NCBI RefSeq assembly: GCF_050750585.1
Contig: NZ_JBOJLM010000014.1
Location: 1-64,000, forward strand
Direction of reading: 5' to 3'
From: Salinimicrobium sp050750585
GTDB lineage: Bacteria; Bacteroidota; Bacteroidia; Flavobacteriales; Flavobacteriaceae
Length of the DNA stretch: 64,000 nucleotides
The position numbers were made by a program, and so were the translations under genes. Shown piece by piece: positions 1-8,925 of this stretch (positions are counted from its first letter, which is position 1; each line of letters starts with the position of its first letter). Below the pieces are notes generated by a model. It was not told the DNA's origin, made no database searches, and saw nothing but the letters and a program-made list of their open reading frames with translations.

Positions 1-18
1 GTAGTTTTATTTTTTTTC

Positions 19-951
19 TTATTTCTTCGGAAGAAAAATTTCGGCCAACATACAGCGGGCACTGCCACCGCCACAGGTTTCTATGGTGGTAAGATCACTG
101 CTCAAGATCTCACAATGCTTTTCAATAGCTGCAATTTGAACCGGAAGCAGGCTTTTTCTTGCCGCCTCACTCATTACCAGGTATTTTTTTTCATCCCTGC
201 CCTGCACCTGCAACATATTACCGGCATAATGATGTAATTGCGCTTCAGAAATCTCTATGATCTGCTTCCCGTCAGACTTTAAATGTTTTACCACATTTTT
301 GCGCTCTTTAGGATCGTCTATACTATCAAGGCAAATTACCGCGAAATTTTCGGCCAGGCACATCATCACGTTGGTGTGATAAATAGGCATCCTGCGACCA
401 TCTACATCCTGATAGGCAGTAAAAATTACCGGGGTAAGTTCAAAATCTTCACAAAATTCAATTAGCAGTTCTTCATTGGCACGGGGTGAGAGCGCACAAT
501 ACGCCTTTTCATTGATCCTGTCAAGAATAAGCACTCCGGTAGATTCCAGGAAAAGCTCTTCCTCCTCGGCACTTGTATAGTCAATAACATCTTTAATGAG
601 ATAGCCCTCTGCTTCTATTTTATCAAAGACTTCAGCCCTGCGTTCCCTTCTGCGGTTTTCAGCAAAAAGAGGATAGATGGCTGCAGTTGCATCTTCATGA
701 AAAGTCACCCAGTTATTCGGAAAGATAGAATCTGGGGTGTCAAGTTTCTTGTCATCATCTACTACAATAACGTTGACCCCAACCTTCCGAAGTTTTTCCA
801 CGAAAGCATCAAATTCCTCCTGAGCTTTTTTATTGATCTGCTCATTGTCAAGGTGCAAACCTTCCTGAAAAAAATTATTTACGGCGGTTTGTTCATTCAT
901 CCTAAAAGCCACCGGCCGCACCATTAGTACCGTATCAGTTATTTGTCTCAT
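19..951 (-). CDS. ctlX: CtlX-like amidinotransferase-fold hydrolase (arginine deiminase-related)
   Basis: This 310-residue protein belongs to the guanidino-group-modifying (arginine deiminase/amidinotransferase) fold and resembles the CtlX citrulline-utilisation hydrolases of Bacteroidota. Visible family marks are PNNW at residues 78-81, a His in YHTN at about 192, and a C-terminal ETCGGGSARC segment whose Cys293 is the expected nucleophile. It probably hydrolyses citrulline, arginine or a related ureido/guanidino compound in the cytoplasm; the exact substrate cannot be read from sequence. It starts 5 bp after the stop of the upstream amidinotransferase-like gene, so the two are surely co-transcribed and may act in one arginine/citrulline route. 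The family call is firm and the symbol is tentative. Confidence 0.8.
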   Translation of the reverse strand: MRQITDTVLMVRPVAFRMNEQTAVNNFFQEGLHLDNEQINKKAQEEFDAFVEKLRKVGVNVIVVDDDKKLDTPDSIFPNNWVTFHEDATAAIYPLFAENRRRERRAEVFDKIEAEGYLIKDVIDYTSAEEEELFLESTGVLILDRINEKAYCALSPRANEELLIEFCEDFELTPVIFTAYQDVDGRRMPIYHTNVMMCLAENFAVICLDSIDDPKERKNVVKHLKSDGKQIIEISEAQLHHYAGNMLQVQGRDEKKYLVMSEAARKSLLPVQIAAIEKHCEILSSDLTTIETCGGGSARCMLAEIFLPKK

Positions 952-956
952 TTACT

Positions 957-1868
957 TTAATCTCTTATTAGAGGTAAGGTTGAACAGCGCAACAATCCCT
1001 CCTGTTTAGCTATTTCGGCATAAGGTACCTCTTCCACCTTCATCCCGTTTTCCCGAAGCCAGGTATTGAGGCGGGTGAAGTTTTTTTCTGAAATCACCAC
1101 ATCTTCAGAAATAGAAAACACATTCGAATTCATATCGTACATTTCCTGCCGGGTAATCTCAAAGATGTTTTCTTTTCCGAAGAAATTTACCAGCCACTCG
1201 TATTCTTTTTCATCAAGGAACCCGTCTTTGTAGAGAATGGCCTTTCCTTTCCCTACCGGCTGAAAACAGCAGTCGAGATGGAGTGCATTGTCTCGCGCCT
1301 CGGTATTTGATTTTCTCAGGTTAAATGACCGCACTTTTTTATGGGGGAACATCTTACTGATGTGCTCTACTCCCTTGAGATTGGTTCGCGCAGTGATAAA
1401 CTGGGGATAATCTTCGCCATAATAAGCACCTATAAAAAGATGATCGTTATAAAGCATCACGTCTCCCCCTTCTACATGAACATCTTCGGGCAGCTCGATC
1501 ACCTTATCGGGATCCATCTGGTCAATAACATATTGAATGGCTTCAATTTCCTCTTCACGATCTGGAAGAATGTTTGCCTTTATAAACATGTCATCAATCA
1601 CAAAGGCTATATCACGTGTAAAGATCTGGTTGAGATCTTTTACGAGATTTGGACGAAAAACCTGAACATCATATTTTTCCAATACCTCCCGCACAGCTTC
1701 CATCTCCTTCACAATATCTTCTTCTAAAGGGTAGGTGCCGGCCATGATATGCTCTGCCGATTTTGGATCGTAGGCATTCTCATATTCGGGTGTAGGCCCC
1801 GGGCTCTCTGCAGTCCCAAGGATCACCGCTCTAAGACGGGAAGTCTCATTTTTAATATTTAGCTTCAT
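957..1868 (-). CDS. Amidinotransferase / dimethylarginine dimethylaminohydrolase (DDAH) family protein
   Basis: A second guanidino-modifying enzyme, 303 residues from the start chosen here. It carries EGGD at about 133-136, a His in LHLDC at about 197 and a C-terminal Cys at about 295 in GLLRCSTLP, matching the Cys-His-acid triad of DDAH, arginine deiminase and glycine amidinotransferase. The open frame extends upstream to an ATG at 1892, but a perfect Bacteroidota -7 box (TATATTTG on the minus strand, 1897-1890) overlaps that ATG, so translation must begin at the paired ATGs at 1871/1868. It is the first gene of a pair with ctlX. The substrate could be arginine, methylarginine or a similar compound, and I cannot distinguish these. 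Confidence 0.8.
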   Translation of the reverse strand: MKLNIKNETSRLRAVILGTAESPGPTPEYENAYDPKSAEHIMAGTYPLEEDIVKEMEAVREVLEKYDVQVFRPNLVKDLNQIFTRDIAFVIDDMFIKANILPDREEEIEAIQYVIDQMDPDKVIELPEDVHVEGGDVMLYNDHLFIGAYYGEDYPQFITARTNLKGVEHISKMFPHKKVRSFNLRKSNTEARDNALHLDCCFQPVGKGKAILYKDGFLDEKEYEWLVNFFGKENIFEITRQEMYDMNSNVFSISEDVVISEKNFTRLNTWLRENGMKVEEVPYAEIAKQEGLLRCSTLPLIRD

Positions 1869-1889
1869 CATAAACTCCCAATTTGGCTG

Positions 1890-1897
1890 CAAATATA
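1890..1897 (-). promoter_or_regulatory. Promoter -7 box for the amidinotransferase-ctlX pair
   Basis: The minus strand reads TATATTTG here, a perfect match to the Bacteroidota -7 element TAnnTTTG. It lies about 20 bp upstream of the chosen start codon. No convincing -33 TTG is seen at the expected spacing, so promoter strength is uncertain. Confidence 0.55.
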
Positions 1898-2028
1898 AGA
1901 AAAGGAATACTCCTCTATAAATGCATAAAATCTTTATTTACAGCACTTTTTTATAAAATTATTTTCTACGGAAGGATTTACTCCGGGTAACCTCTATGAT
2001 AGAAAAAAATAGATTTACCTGGCACCTG

Positions 2029-2058
2029 AAAAAGAAAAACTCCACAAAAAGTGGAGTT
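2029..2058 (-). terminator. Rho-independent terminator after gltA
   Basis: Read on the minus strand, an 8-bp perfect stem (AACTCCAC / GTGGAGTT) with a 5-base T loop is followed by a U-rich run interrupted once. It starts 27 bp past the citrate synthase stop codon. Confidence 0.88.
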
Positions 2059-2084
2059 CTTACTTTAATTATTAATTGAGCATT

Positions 2085-3374
2085 CTATCTCTTTTCAATT
2101 TCTTTGAAAGCACGTTTAGTCTCTCCAATATAAACCTGTCTTGGACGGCCAATTGGTTCTTTTCTTAGGCGCATTTCTCTCCATTGTGCAATCCATCCCG
2201 GAAGACGACCAACTGCAAACATTACTGTAAACATCTCAGTCGGGATACCCATAGCACGGTAAATAATACCCGAATAGAAATCTACGTTTGGATAAAGTTT
2301 TCTCTCTACAAAGTACGGATCTTCTAAAGCTGTCTTTTCAAGACTCTTGGCAATCTCCAGAATTGGATCTTCAACACCAAGCTGACCAAGTACTTCATCG
2401 GCCGCTTTCTTGATAATTCTTGCCCTTGGATCAAAGTTTTTATATACCCTGTGCCCAAAGCCCATTAGCCTGAAAGGATCGTCTTTATCTTTTGCTTTTG
2501 CAATGAATTTTGAAGTATCTCCACCATCTGCTTTGATCTCTTCAAGCATCTCGATTACAGCCTGGTTTGCTCCACCGTGAAGCGGACCCCACAATGCAGA
2601 AACCCCTGCCGAAATGGAAGCGAATAAACCTGCATGAGAAGAACCTACAATTCTCACTGTTGAAGTAGAACAGTTTTGCTCGTGATCTGCATGAAGTATA
2701 AGCAACTTATCTAGCGCATCGACCAAAATCTTATTCTGCTTGTAAGATTTTTTTGAGTTATCATCCTGGAACATCATTTTCAGGAGGCTCTCTACATAAC
2801 CAATATTGGTATCTTTGTTAAAGAGCACCTGGTTGTTCTTCTTGCGCAAAGTCCATGCTGCAAGAACAGGGAATTTAGCAAGGATCTTTACTATGGCCCG
2901 GTACATATCTTCTTCAGACTCAACATTCACCGACTTTGGATTAAAGGCGGTAAGTGCACTGGTAAGGGAAGCCAGGACCCCCATGGGGTGAGCTGTTTGA
3001 GGAAACCCTTTAAGAACAGTTTTCATATCCTCATTCACGATGCTTTGATCGAGAATATCGGTATTAAAATTTTGCAACTGTACCTCAGTTGGTAATTCCC
3101 CAAATATTAAAAGATAAGCTACTTCTAGAAAATCGGCTTTTTCAGCTAATTCTTCAATGGAATATCCACGGTATCTCAAAATCCCCTCTTCTCCATCAAG
3201 AAAAGTAATTGCACTCTCACATGCACCCGTATTTTTATATCCGGGATCTAAGGTTATTGCTCCACTTTGCCCTCGCAACTGCGTAATATCCAGGGCAACT
3301 TCTTTCTCTGTGCCTACAACCATTGGCAGGTCATAGGTCTTTCCATCAATTTTTATAGTAGCTACTTTTGACAT
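2085..3374 (-). CDS. gltA: Citrate synthase (type II)
   Basis: This enzyme condenses acetyl-CoA with oxaloacetate to open the TCA cycle. The 429-residue length is that of the hexameric type II bacterial enzyme. The catalytic residues are visible: His266 in PLHGGAN, His308 in GFGHRVY and Asp365 in YPNVDFYSG. The N-terminal domain of about 50 residues, typical of type II enzymes, is present. It is a single-gene unit with its own terminator downstream and a 277-bp non-coding gap upstream that separates it from eno. The ATG at 3374 gives the standard N terminus (MSKVATIKIDGK). Confidence 0.98.
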   Translation of the reverse strand: MSKVATIKIDGKTYDLPMVVGTEKEVALDITQLRGQSGAITLDPGYKNTGACESAITFLDGEEGILRYRGYSIEELAEKADFLEVAYLLIFGELPTEVQLQNFNTDILDQSIVNEDMKTVLKGFPQTAHPMGVLASLTSALTAFNPKSVNVESEEDMYRAIVKILAKFPVLAAWTLRKKNNQVLFNKDTNIGYVESLLKMMFQDDNSKKSYKQNKILVDALDKLLILHADHEQNCSTSTVRIVGSSHAGLFASISAGVSALWGPLHGGANQAVIEMLEEIKADGGDTSKFIAKAKDKDDPFRLMGFGHRVYKNFDPRARIIKKAADEVLGQLGVEDPILEIAKSLEKTALEDPYFVERKLYPNVDFYSGIIYRAMGIPTEMFTVMFAVGRLPGWIAQWREMRLRKEPIGRPRQVYIGETKRAFKEIEKR

Positions 3375-3595
3375 ATTTGTTATGGATTTTCTTATGATTT
3401 ATTTTCAGGATTGCTAATTTACAAAATTCTACCTTAATTTTCGGTAGCACACAGCTTTTCCTCATAGGCCCAAGTGCTGAAAACAAGCCTAAAAGCTTAT
3501 TCTAAATGGCAAAAAAAGCAGTTATCTCCCTAATTCTGAACTCTCTTAAAAATAGGAAGACCAGAATATTGCAGAGATGACGAATATCATGTTCT

Positions 3596-3629
3596 AAAAG
3601 AAAAAGCCTTTCCCGAAGAGGAAAGGCTT
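3596..3629 (-). terminator. Rho-independent terminator after eno
   Basis: On the minus strand a 10-bp perfect stem (AAGCCTTTCC / GGAAAGGCTT) with a 6-base loop is followed by TTTTTCTTTT. It begins about 22 bp after the enolase stop codon. Confidence 0.92.
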
Positions 3630-3651
3630 AGAAAAAAAGGTAAAGTGTCTG

Positions 3652-4944
3652 TTATAATTTAACCTTGAAAGCTTTTTCCTGCGGGAAATAAGCTACACTT
3701 CCAAGTTCTTCTTCAATGCGAAGAAGCTGATTGTATTTGGCCATACGGTCACTACGCGAAGCAGAACCGGTTTTAATTTGACCAGTATTTAACGCCACAG
3801 CTAAATCGGCAATAGTATTGTCTTCAGTCTCTCCCGAACGGTGAGACATTACAGAAGTATAACCGGCGTTGTGCGCCATGTTCACAGCCGAAATTGTTTC
3901 GGTAAGCGTACCAATCTGGTTCACTTTAATAAGGATAGAGTTCGCTATGTTGTTCTCTATTCCTTTTGAAAGACGCTCTACATTAGTAACAAACAAGTCA
4001 TCTCCAACAAGCTGAACTTTGTCTCCTACTTTTTCTGTAAGAGCTTTCCATCCATCCCAGTCGTTTTCGTCCATTCCATCTTCTATAGAAATGATAGGAT
4101 ATTTTGAAGCAAGTTCAGCAAGGTATTCTGCCTGTTCCTGGCTGCTTCTTACTTTACCGCTTTCTCCTTCAAATTTGGTGTAGTCATACTTGCCATTTTC
4201 GTAGAATTCAGCCGAAGCACAATCTAAAGCAATCATCACTTCTTCACCCGGTTTGTAACCAGCGTTTTTGATAGATTGTAAGATGGTATCTAAAGCATCT
4301 TCTGTTCCGTCTAAAGTTGGCGCAAAACCACCTTCATCACCCACAGCAGTACTTAGACCTCTCTTGTGAAGTACTTTTTTGAGGTTATGGAAAATCTCAG
4401 TACCCATTTTAAGAGCTTCTGAAAAATTCTTAGCCTTTACGGGCATTACCATGAACTCCTGAAACGCAATAGGAGCATCACTGTGAGACCCACCGTTAAT
4501 AATATTCATCATGGGAACAGGAAGCGTGTTTGCGCTTACACCACCCACGTAGCGATACAACGGCATATTAAGTTCATTTGCCGCAGCCTTTGCAACTGCT
4601 AATGAAACACCAAGAATAGCATTTGCCCCAAGCTTAGATTTGTTCTTTGTACCGTCAAGCTCAATCATTACCTGGTCGATAATATTTTGATCGAAAACAG
4701 AATATCCAAGAAGCTCTTCAGCAATTACTTCATTCACGTTCTTTATTGCCTGTAGCACACCTTTACCCATGTAATCACTGCCACCATCACGTAGTTCAAC
4801 CGCTTCATGTTCTCCGGTAGAGGCTCCTGAAGGGACTGCTGCTCTTCCAATGGTTCCATTTTCAGTTTCTACATCAACTTCAACAGTTGGATTACCGCGA
4901 GAATCAAAAATCTGGCGGGCATGTATGTTTATTATAACGCTCAT
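3652..4944 (-). CDS. eno: Enolase (phosphopyruvate hydratase)
   Basis: This enzyme interconverts 2-phosphoglycerate and phosphoenolpyruvate in glycolysis and gluconeogenesis. The 430-residue length is normal. The signature ILIKVNQIGTLTET is present with the catalytic Lys, as are the SHRSGETED loop and the N-terminal RQIFDSRGNPTVEVDV segment. It sits alone between gltA and carA, all on the minus strand, with terminators on either side, so it is probably transcribed singly. The ATG at 4944 gives the usual start (MSVIINIHARQ). Confidence 0.98.
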   Translation of the reverse strand: MSVIINIHARQIFDSRGNPTVEVDVETENGTIGRAAVPSGASTGEHEAVELRDGGSDYMGKGVLQAIKNVNEVIAEELLGYSVFDQNIIDQVMIELDGTKNKSKLGANAILGVSLAVAKAAANELNMPLYRYVGGVSANTLPVPMMNIINGGSHSDAPIAFQEFMVMPVKAKNFSEALKMGTEIFHNLKKVLHKRGLSTAVGDEGGFAPTLDGTEDALDTILQSIKNAGYKPGEEVMIALDCASAEFYENGKYDYTKFEGESGKVRSSQEQAEYLAELASKYPIISIEDGMDENDWDGWKALTEKVGDKVQLVGDDLFVTNVERLSKGIENNIANSILIKVNQIGTLTETISAVNMAHNAGYTSVMSHRSGETEDNTIADLAVALNTGQIKTGSASRSDRMAKYNQLLRIEEELGSVAYFPQEKAFKVKL

Positions 4945-5341
4945 ATTTAGAAATTTTAATTAATTATCTTTTTTAGCCCCTGCAAGATACGAATACTTCA
5001 AAAGAATAGTAAAAACCAAAGCCTTTAGTTCAAAGGAATTAAGAGAAATTTATTAACGAGAACGATGTAGATAGCTTCTAAATCTTCGGAAGCGCGGTTT
5101 CCAATTTCCCCTCGTTAAAAACAGCAGAATTTCTTCGGAAATTTCTTCAAAAACTTAAAGGAAGTTGCCATTATTCCCTTCGTAAAAAGTTCAGAAAAAT
5201 GCTGAAAATTTATTCAGTAACTACTTCCGAAGGAAAAATAATCTTAGCCTGAAATTTACTTCAGAAATAAAAAGACAAAAAAAATTACCCTTCAAAAATG
5301 GCATTTTTGAAGGGTAATGCTACACATTGATCTTCTGAAAA
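4945..5341. other. 397-bp non-coding region between eno and carA
   Basis: No gene is seen. The right end holds the carA terminator (5277-5318). Just upstream of eno the minus strand shows TATCTTG (4989-4983), a one-base-short -7 box that could serve eno, but no -33 lies at correct spacing. The middle is AT-rich and contains three copies of TTCSGAA-type sequence (near 5086, 5134 and 5224), which I consider compositional. Confidence 0.6.
5277..5318 (-). terminator. carA terminator built on a 35-bp perfect odd-length palindrome
   Basis: Positions 5284-5300 and 5302-5318 are exact reverse complements (17-bp arms) around one central G at 5301. On the minus strand the hairpin is followed by eight T, a strong rho-independent terminator placed 24 bp after the carA stop. 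Its centre is AAAAATGGCATTTTT, the palindrome that recurs elsewhere in the window. Confidence 0.9.
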
Positions 5342-6463
5342 TTATTCAGCTGTGATTTCTTGGCCTATTAGGTTGTGAATAAACTCATCGAACAGATAAT
5401 GAGCATCATTTGGCCCGGGACTGGCTTCAGGATGATACTGAACTGAGAAACAGTTCTTATTTTTCATCCTAATTCCTGCCACGGTTTGATCATTTAGGTG
5501 CGTATGGGTCACAACAACATCGGGATGGGCTTCAGTTTCCTCTTTATTCACTGAAAAACCATGATTTTGTGAGGTAATCTCCCCTTTTCCGGTTTCCAGG
5601 TTAAGAATAGGATGATTTATCCCCCTGTGGCCATGGTGCATTTTGTATGTTGAGATGCCATTTGCCAGGGCAATGATCTGGTGACCAAGGCAAATTCCAA
5701 AAAGCGGTTTATCTTCAGCAATTATATCTTTAGCCACCTGAATGGCATTTTTAAGAGGTTCGGGATCGCCGGGACCATTGGAAAGCAGGTAACCGTTAGG
5801 CTCCCACTCTTTCATTTGGGCATAAGTAGTATCATATGGAAACACCTTGCAATATACATCACGGGAAGCCAGGTGCTTTAAAATGCTCTTTTTGACCCCC
5901 ACATCAAGTACGGCGACTTTAAAGCGGGCAGATTCATTTCCGAAGAAATAAGGCTCTTTAGTAGAGACTTTTGAGGCAAGTTCGAGACCGTTCATATCGG
6001 GCACATTGGCAAGTTCCTGCTTCAGGGCCTCTAAATCTTCAAACTGGGTAGTTAAAACCGCATTCATAGCCCCATTTTCCCGGATATAGGTAACCAGGGC
6101 ACGGGTATCAATATCTGAGATCGCGAAGAGCGCACTGCGATCCAGGAATTGCTGAAGCGTTTGATCGGCTGCAGGACGCGATTGATTATAGCTGAAATTC
6201 TTGCACACCAAACCAGAAATCTGGGCTTTCTCAGCTTCTTTCTCATTTTCATTTGCACCGTAATTACCTATATGGGCATTGGTGGTGACCATAATTTGCC
6301 CGAAATAAGACGGATCTGTAAAAATTTCCTGGTATCCTGTCATTCCCGTGTTGAAACAGACCTCTCCAAAGGCCTTTCCATCCTTATCTCCCACCGCTTT
6401 GCCATGGAAGATGGTGCCGTCTTCAAGTAGTAAAATGGCTTTTTTTCTTGCTTGGTATTTCAT
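5342..6463 (-). CDS. carA: Carbamoyl-phosphate synthase small (glutaminase) subunit
   Basis: This subunit hydrolyses glutamine and channels ammonia to the CarB large subunit to make carbamoyl phosphate for pyrimidines and arginine. The 373-residue protein has the CarA-specific N-terminal domain and a C-terminal class I glutamine amidotransferase domain with nucleophile Cys258 in FGICLGHQ and the His344/Glu346 pair in QYHPEASPGP. carB is not in the window, so the subunits are unlinked here at this range. It lies between rplQ and eno as a separate unit with its own terminator. The minus strand carries TATTTTTG (6493-6486), a perfect -7 box upstream of the start. Confidence 0.97.
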   Translation of the reverse strand: MKYQARKKAILLLEDGTIFHGKAVGDKDGKAFGEVCFNTGMTGYQEIFTDPSYFGQIMVTTNAHIGNYGANENEKEAEKAQISGLVCKNFSYNQSRPAADQTLQQFLDRSALFAISDIDTRALVTYIRENGAMNAVLTTQFEDLEALKQELANVPDMNGLELASKVSTKEPYFFGNESARFKVAVLDVGVKKSILKHLASRDVYCKVFPYDTTYAQMKEWEPNGYLLSNGPGDPEPLKNAIQVAKDIIAEDKPLFGICLGHQIIALANGISTYKMHHGHRGINHPILNLETGKGEITSQNHGFSVNKEETEAHPDVVVTHTHLNDQTVAGIRMKNKNCFSVQYHPEASPGPNDAHYLFDEFIHNLIGQEITAE

Positions 6464-6485
6464 GATTGCTCGTCTTTATCCTTCA

Positions 6486-6493
6486 CAAAAATA
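6486..6493 (-). promoter_or_regulatory. Candidate -7 box of carA
   Basis: The minus strand reads TATTTTTG, matching TAnnTTTG, 22 bp upstream of the carA start codon. No clear -33 TTG is found at 19-21 bp spacing. Confidence 0.5.
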
Positions 6494-6567
6494 AATTTTA
6501 TTCAGGATTATTTGATTTTAAATTTCGGTTTCAAAGTAACTTTTTTGGCACCCTGGCGTGAGGGTAT

Positions 6568-6601
6568 AAAAAAAGGATAAGCTTTAACGGCTTATCCTTT
6601 T
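6568..6601 (-). terminator. Terminator of the ribosomal protein operon (after rplQ)
   Basis: On the minus strand a 12-bp perfect stem (AAAAGGATAAGC / GCTTATCCTTTT) with a 7-base loop is followed by a run of seven T. It starts 26 bp after the rplQ stop and marks the end of the str-S10-spc-alpha cluster. Confidence 0.93.
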
Positions 6602-6627
6602 AAGAATTTAAGAATCAAGAATCATAT

Positions 6628-7122
6628 CTATTCCTTGTTTCCTTCGTCTTTTTTATCTTCAGCAGAAGCCTCAGGTTTTGCTTGCGCAGCATCAGAAGAT
6701 TTTTTACTTCTACCAGCTCTACGAGTAGACTTCTTCTTCTCTGGCTTATTCACGTTGTAGATTTCGTTGTAATCTACAAGTTCAATAAGTGCCATATCTG
6801 CATTATCACCTAACCTGTTTCCAAGTTTAATGATCCTGGTGTATCCTCCTGGACGATCACCAACCTTAGGAGCAATCTCGCGGAACAATTCAGAAATTGC
6901 ATTCTTATCGCGAAGTTTGCTAAATACTATTCTCCTGTTGTGAGTAGTATCTTCTTTAGACTTGGTTACCAATGGTTCAACAAATTGCTTTAGGGCTTTT
7001 GCTTTTGCCACAGTAGTGTTAATACGTTTGTGCTCAATTAGAGAACAAGCCATATTTGCAAGCATAGCCTTACGGTGTGCTGTTTGTCTACCCAGGTGAT
7101 TTGTCTTTTTTCCGTGTCTCAT
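6628..7122 (-). CDS. rplQ: 50S ribosomal protein L17 with extended acidic/basic tail
   Basis: The L17 core (residues 1 to about 124) is clear from MRHGKKTNHLGR through GGYTRIIKLGNR. Beyond it lies a 40-residue low-complexity Lys/Ala/Ser/Glu tail that the E. coli protein (127 residues) lacks. Such tails are common in Bacteroidota L17 and are likely disordered. It is the last gene of the alpha operon, after rpoA, separated by 95 bp, and is followed by the operon terminator. Confidence 0.98.
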   Translation of the reverse strand: MRHGKKTNHLGRQTAHRKAMLANMACSLIEHKRINTTVAKAKALKQFVEPLVTKSKEDTTHNRRIVFSKLRDKNAISELFREIAPKVGDRPGGYTRIIKLGNRLGDNADMALIELVDYNEIYNVNKPEKKKSTRRAGRSKKSSDAAQAKPEASAEDKKDEGNKE

Positions 7123-7217
7123 GACTTTTTTGTTTCATCATCTTGCTGCAACCCATTTTGAGGAGCAAATTATGATGGTTATTATTTTGTTTTATTGACA
7201 GCTGCGTATTTACGCGA

Positions 7218-8210
7218 CTAGTCTTTATCTAATTTATATTTTGAAAGATCCATTCCAAAGTTCAGTCCTTTGTTGTTTACCAACTCTTCAAGTTCGGTAA
7301 GCGATTTTTTACCAAAGTTTCTGAACTTCATAAGGTCATTCTTGTTGTAAGATACTAAGTCACCAAGGGTATCAACTTCTGCAGCTTTAAGACAGTTCAA
7401 TGCTCTAACTGAAAGGTCCATATCAACTAACTTGGTTTTTAGCAACTGACGCATATGAAGAGATTCTTCATCGTAAGTCTCAGTCTGTGCAATCTCATCG
7501 GCCTCCAAAGTGATGCGTTCGTCAGAGAACAGCATAAAATGGTGGATCAAAGTTTTAGCAGCTTCGGTAAGAGCCTCTTTAGGATGAATAGAACCATCTG
7601 TAGAAATCTCGAAAACCAATTTTTCATAATCGGTCTTTTGCTCTACCCTATAGTTTTCGATGCTATATTTTACATTCTTTACAGGAGTGTAAATAGAATC
7701 TGTGTAGATCGTACCGATAGGTGCATTTGGCTTCTTATTCTCTTCAGCAGGAACGTATCCTCTACCCTTTTCTACAGTAACCTCCATATTAAGGTTCACT
7801 TTTTTATCCATGTTACAGATCACCATATCCGGATTAAGGATTTGGAAACCTGAGATGAATTTTTGGAAGTGACCAGCAGTTAATTGCTCCTGACCAGATA
7901 CAGAAATGGTAACGGCTTCATTGTCTATTTCATCAATTTGCCTTTTAAACCTGATCTGTTTAAGATTCAAGATGATTTCGGTTACGTCTTCTACTACCCC
8001 GGGGATAGTTGAGAATTCGTGCTCTACTCCTTCGATGCGAACCGAAGTAATAGCGAACCCTTCAAGTGAAGATAAAAGCACTCTTCTTAGAGCGTTACCA
8101 ACAGTCAATCCATAACCTGGTTCCAAAGGGCGAAATTCAAATTTCCCTTCGAAATCGGTTGAATCAATCATTATAACTTTATCGGGCTTCTGAAAATTTA
8201 ATATTGCCAT
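7218..8210 (-). CDS. rpoA: DNA-directed RNA polymerase subunit alpha
   Basis: This is the 330-residue alpha subunit. The N-terminal dimerisation/assembly domain includes GNALRRVLLSSLEG near residue 40, and the C-terminal domain carries the helix-hairpin-helix region LSVRALNCLKAAEVDTLGDL (about 265-285) that contacts UP elements and activators. It lies between rpsD and rplQ in the conserved alpha operon order and is co-transcribed with ribosomal genes. Length and start (MAILNFQKPDKV) are typical for Bacteroidota. Confidence 0.99.
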   Translation of the reverse strand: MAILNFQKPDKVIMIDSTDFEGKFEFRPLEPGYGLTVGNALRRVLLSSLEGFAITSVRIEGVEHEFSTIPGVVEDVTEIILNLKQIRFKRQIDEIDNEAVTISVSGQEQLTAGHFQKFISGFQILNPDMVICNMDKKVNLNMEVTVEKGRGYVPAEENKKPNAPIGTIYTDSIYTPVKNVKYSIENYRVEQKTDYEKLVFEISTDGSIHPKEALTEAAKTLIHHFMLFSDERITLEADEIAQTETYDEESLHMRQLLKTKLVDMDLSVRALNCLKAAEVDTLGDLVSYNKNDLMKFRNFGKKSLTELEELVNNKGLNFGMDLSKYKLDKD

Positions 8211-8230
8211 ATTACGACTTCTGTGAATTA

Positions 8231-8836
8231 TTATTTCGAATATAATTCGACGATGAATTGTTCATTGATATTTTCCGGAATTTGTACTCTTGCCGGAACA
8301 GAAACATAAGTTCCCTGTTTGGTCTCGTTGTTAAACGTGATCCATTCGTAGACACTGCTAGAATTAGCTAATGAATCCTGGATGGCAGTTAAGGATTTTG
8401 ATTTCTCTCTTACTCCTACAACATCTCCTGCTTTTAACTGGTAAGATGGAATGTTTACTAACTCTCCATTCACAGTTAAATGTCTGTGAGAAACCAATTG
8501 TCTTGCAGCACGTCTAGATGGGGCAATTCCCATTCTATATACCACGTTGTCTAAACGAGACTCACATAATTGTAAAAGCACCTCCCCGGTAATTCCCTGG
8601 GCACGTGTTGCTTTTTCAAACATGTTTCTGAATTGACGCTCAAGAACACCATAGGTATACTTAGCTTTTTGCTTTTCCATTAACTGGACAGCGTATTCAG
8701 ATTTTTTTCCTCGACGACGGTTGTTACCGTGTTGTCCCGGAGGATAATTTCTTTTTTCAAAAGATTTGTCATCTCCGAAAATAGCTTCCCCGAACTTACG
8801 GGCGATTTTAGTCTTTGGACCAGTATATCTTGCCAT
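8231..8836 (-). CDS. rpsD: 30S ribosomal protein S4
   Basis: This primary 16S rRNA-binding protein is 201 residues. The S4 RNA-binding domain (CESRLDNVVYRMG followed by RHLTVNG) occupies about residues 90-155. In enterobacteria S4 represses the alpha operon by binding its mRNA; whether that holds here is unknown. An 89-bp gap separates it from rpsK upstream, the longest gap in this part of the operon apart from those around rplQ and rplC. Confidence 0.99.
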   Translation of the reverse strand: MARYTGPKTKIARKFGEAIFGDDKSFEKRNYPPGQHGNNRRRGKKSEYAVQLMEKQKAKYTYGVLERQFRNMFEKATRAQGITGEVLLQLCESRLDNVVYRMGIAPSRRAARQLVSHRHLTVNGELVNIPSYQLKAGDVVGVREKSKSLTAIQDSLANSSSVYEWITFNNETKQGTYVSVPARVQIPENINEQFIVELYSK

Positions 8837-8925
8837 TGAAAAATTTGTTATAAAGCAAGCGATCGTGGAATTAAGGTCACTGTCCTTCGCAGATCTCTTT
8901 GCTTACTTTTGTTTATACTTGTTAA

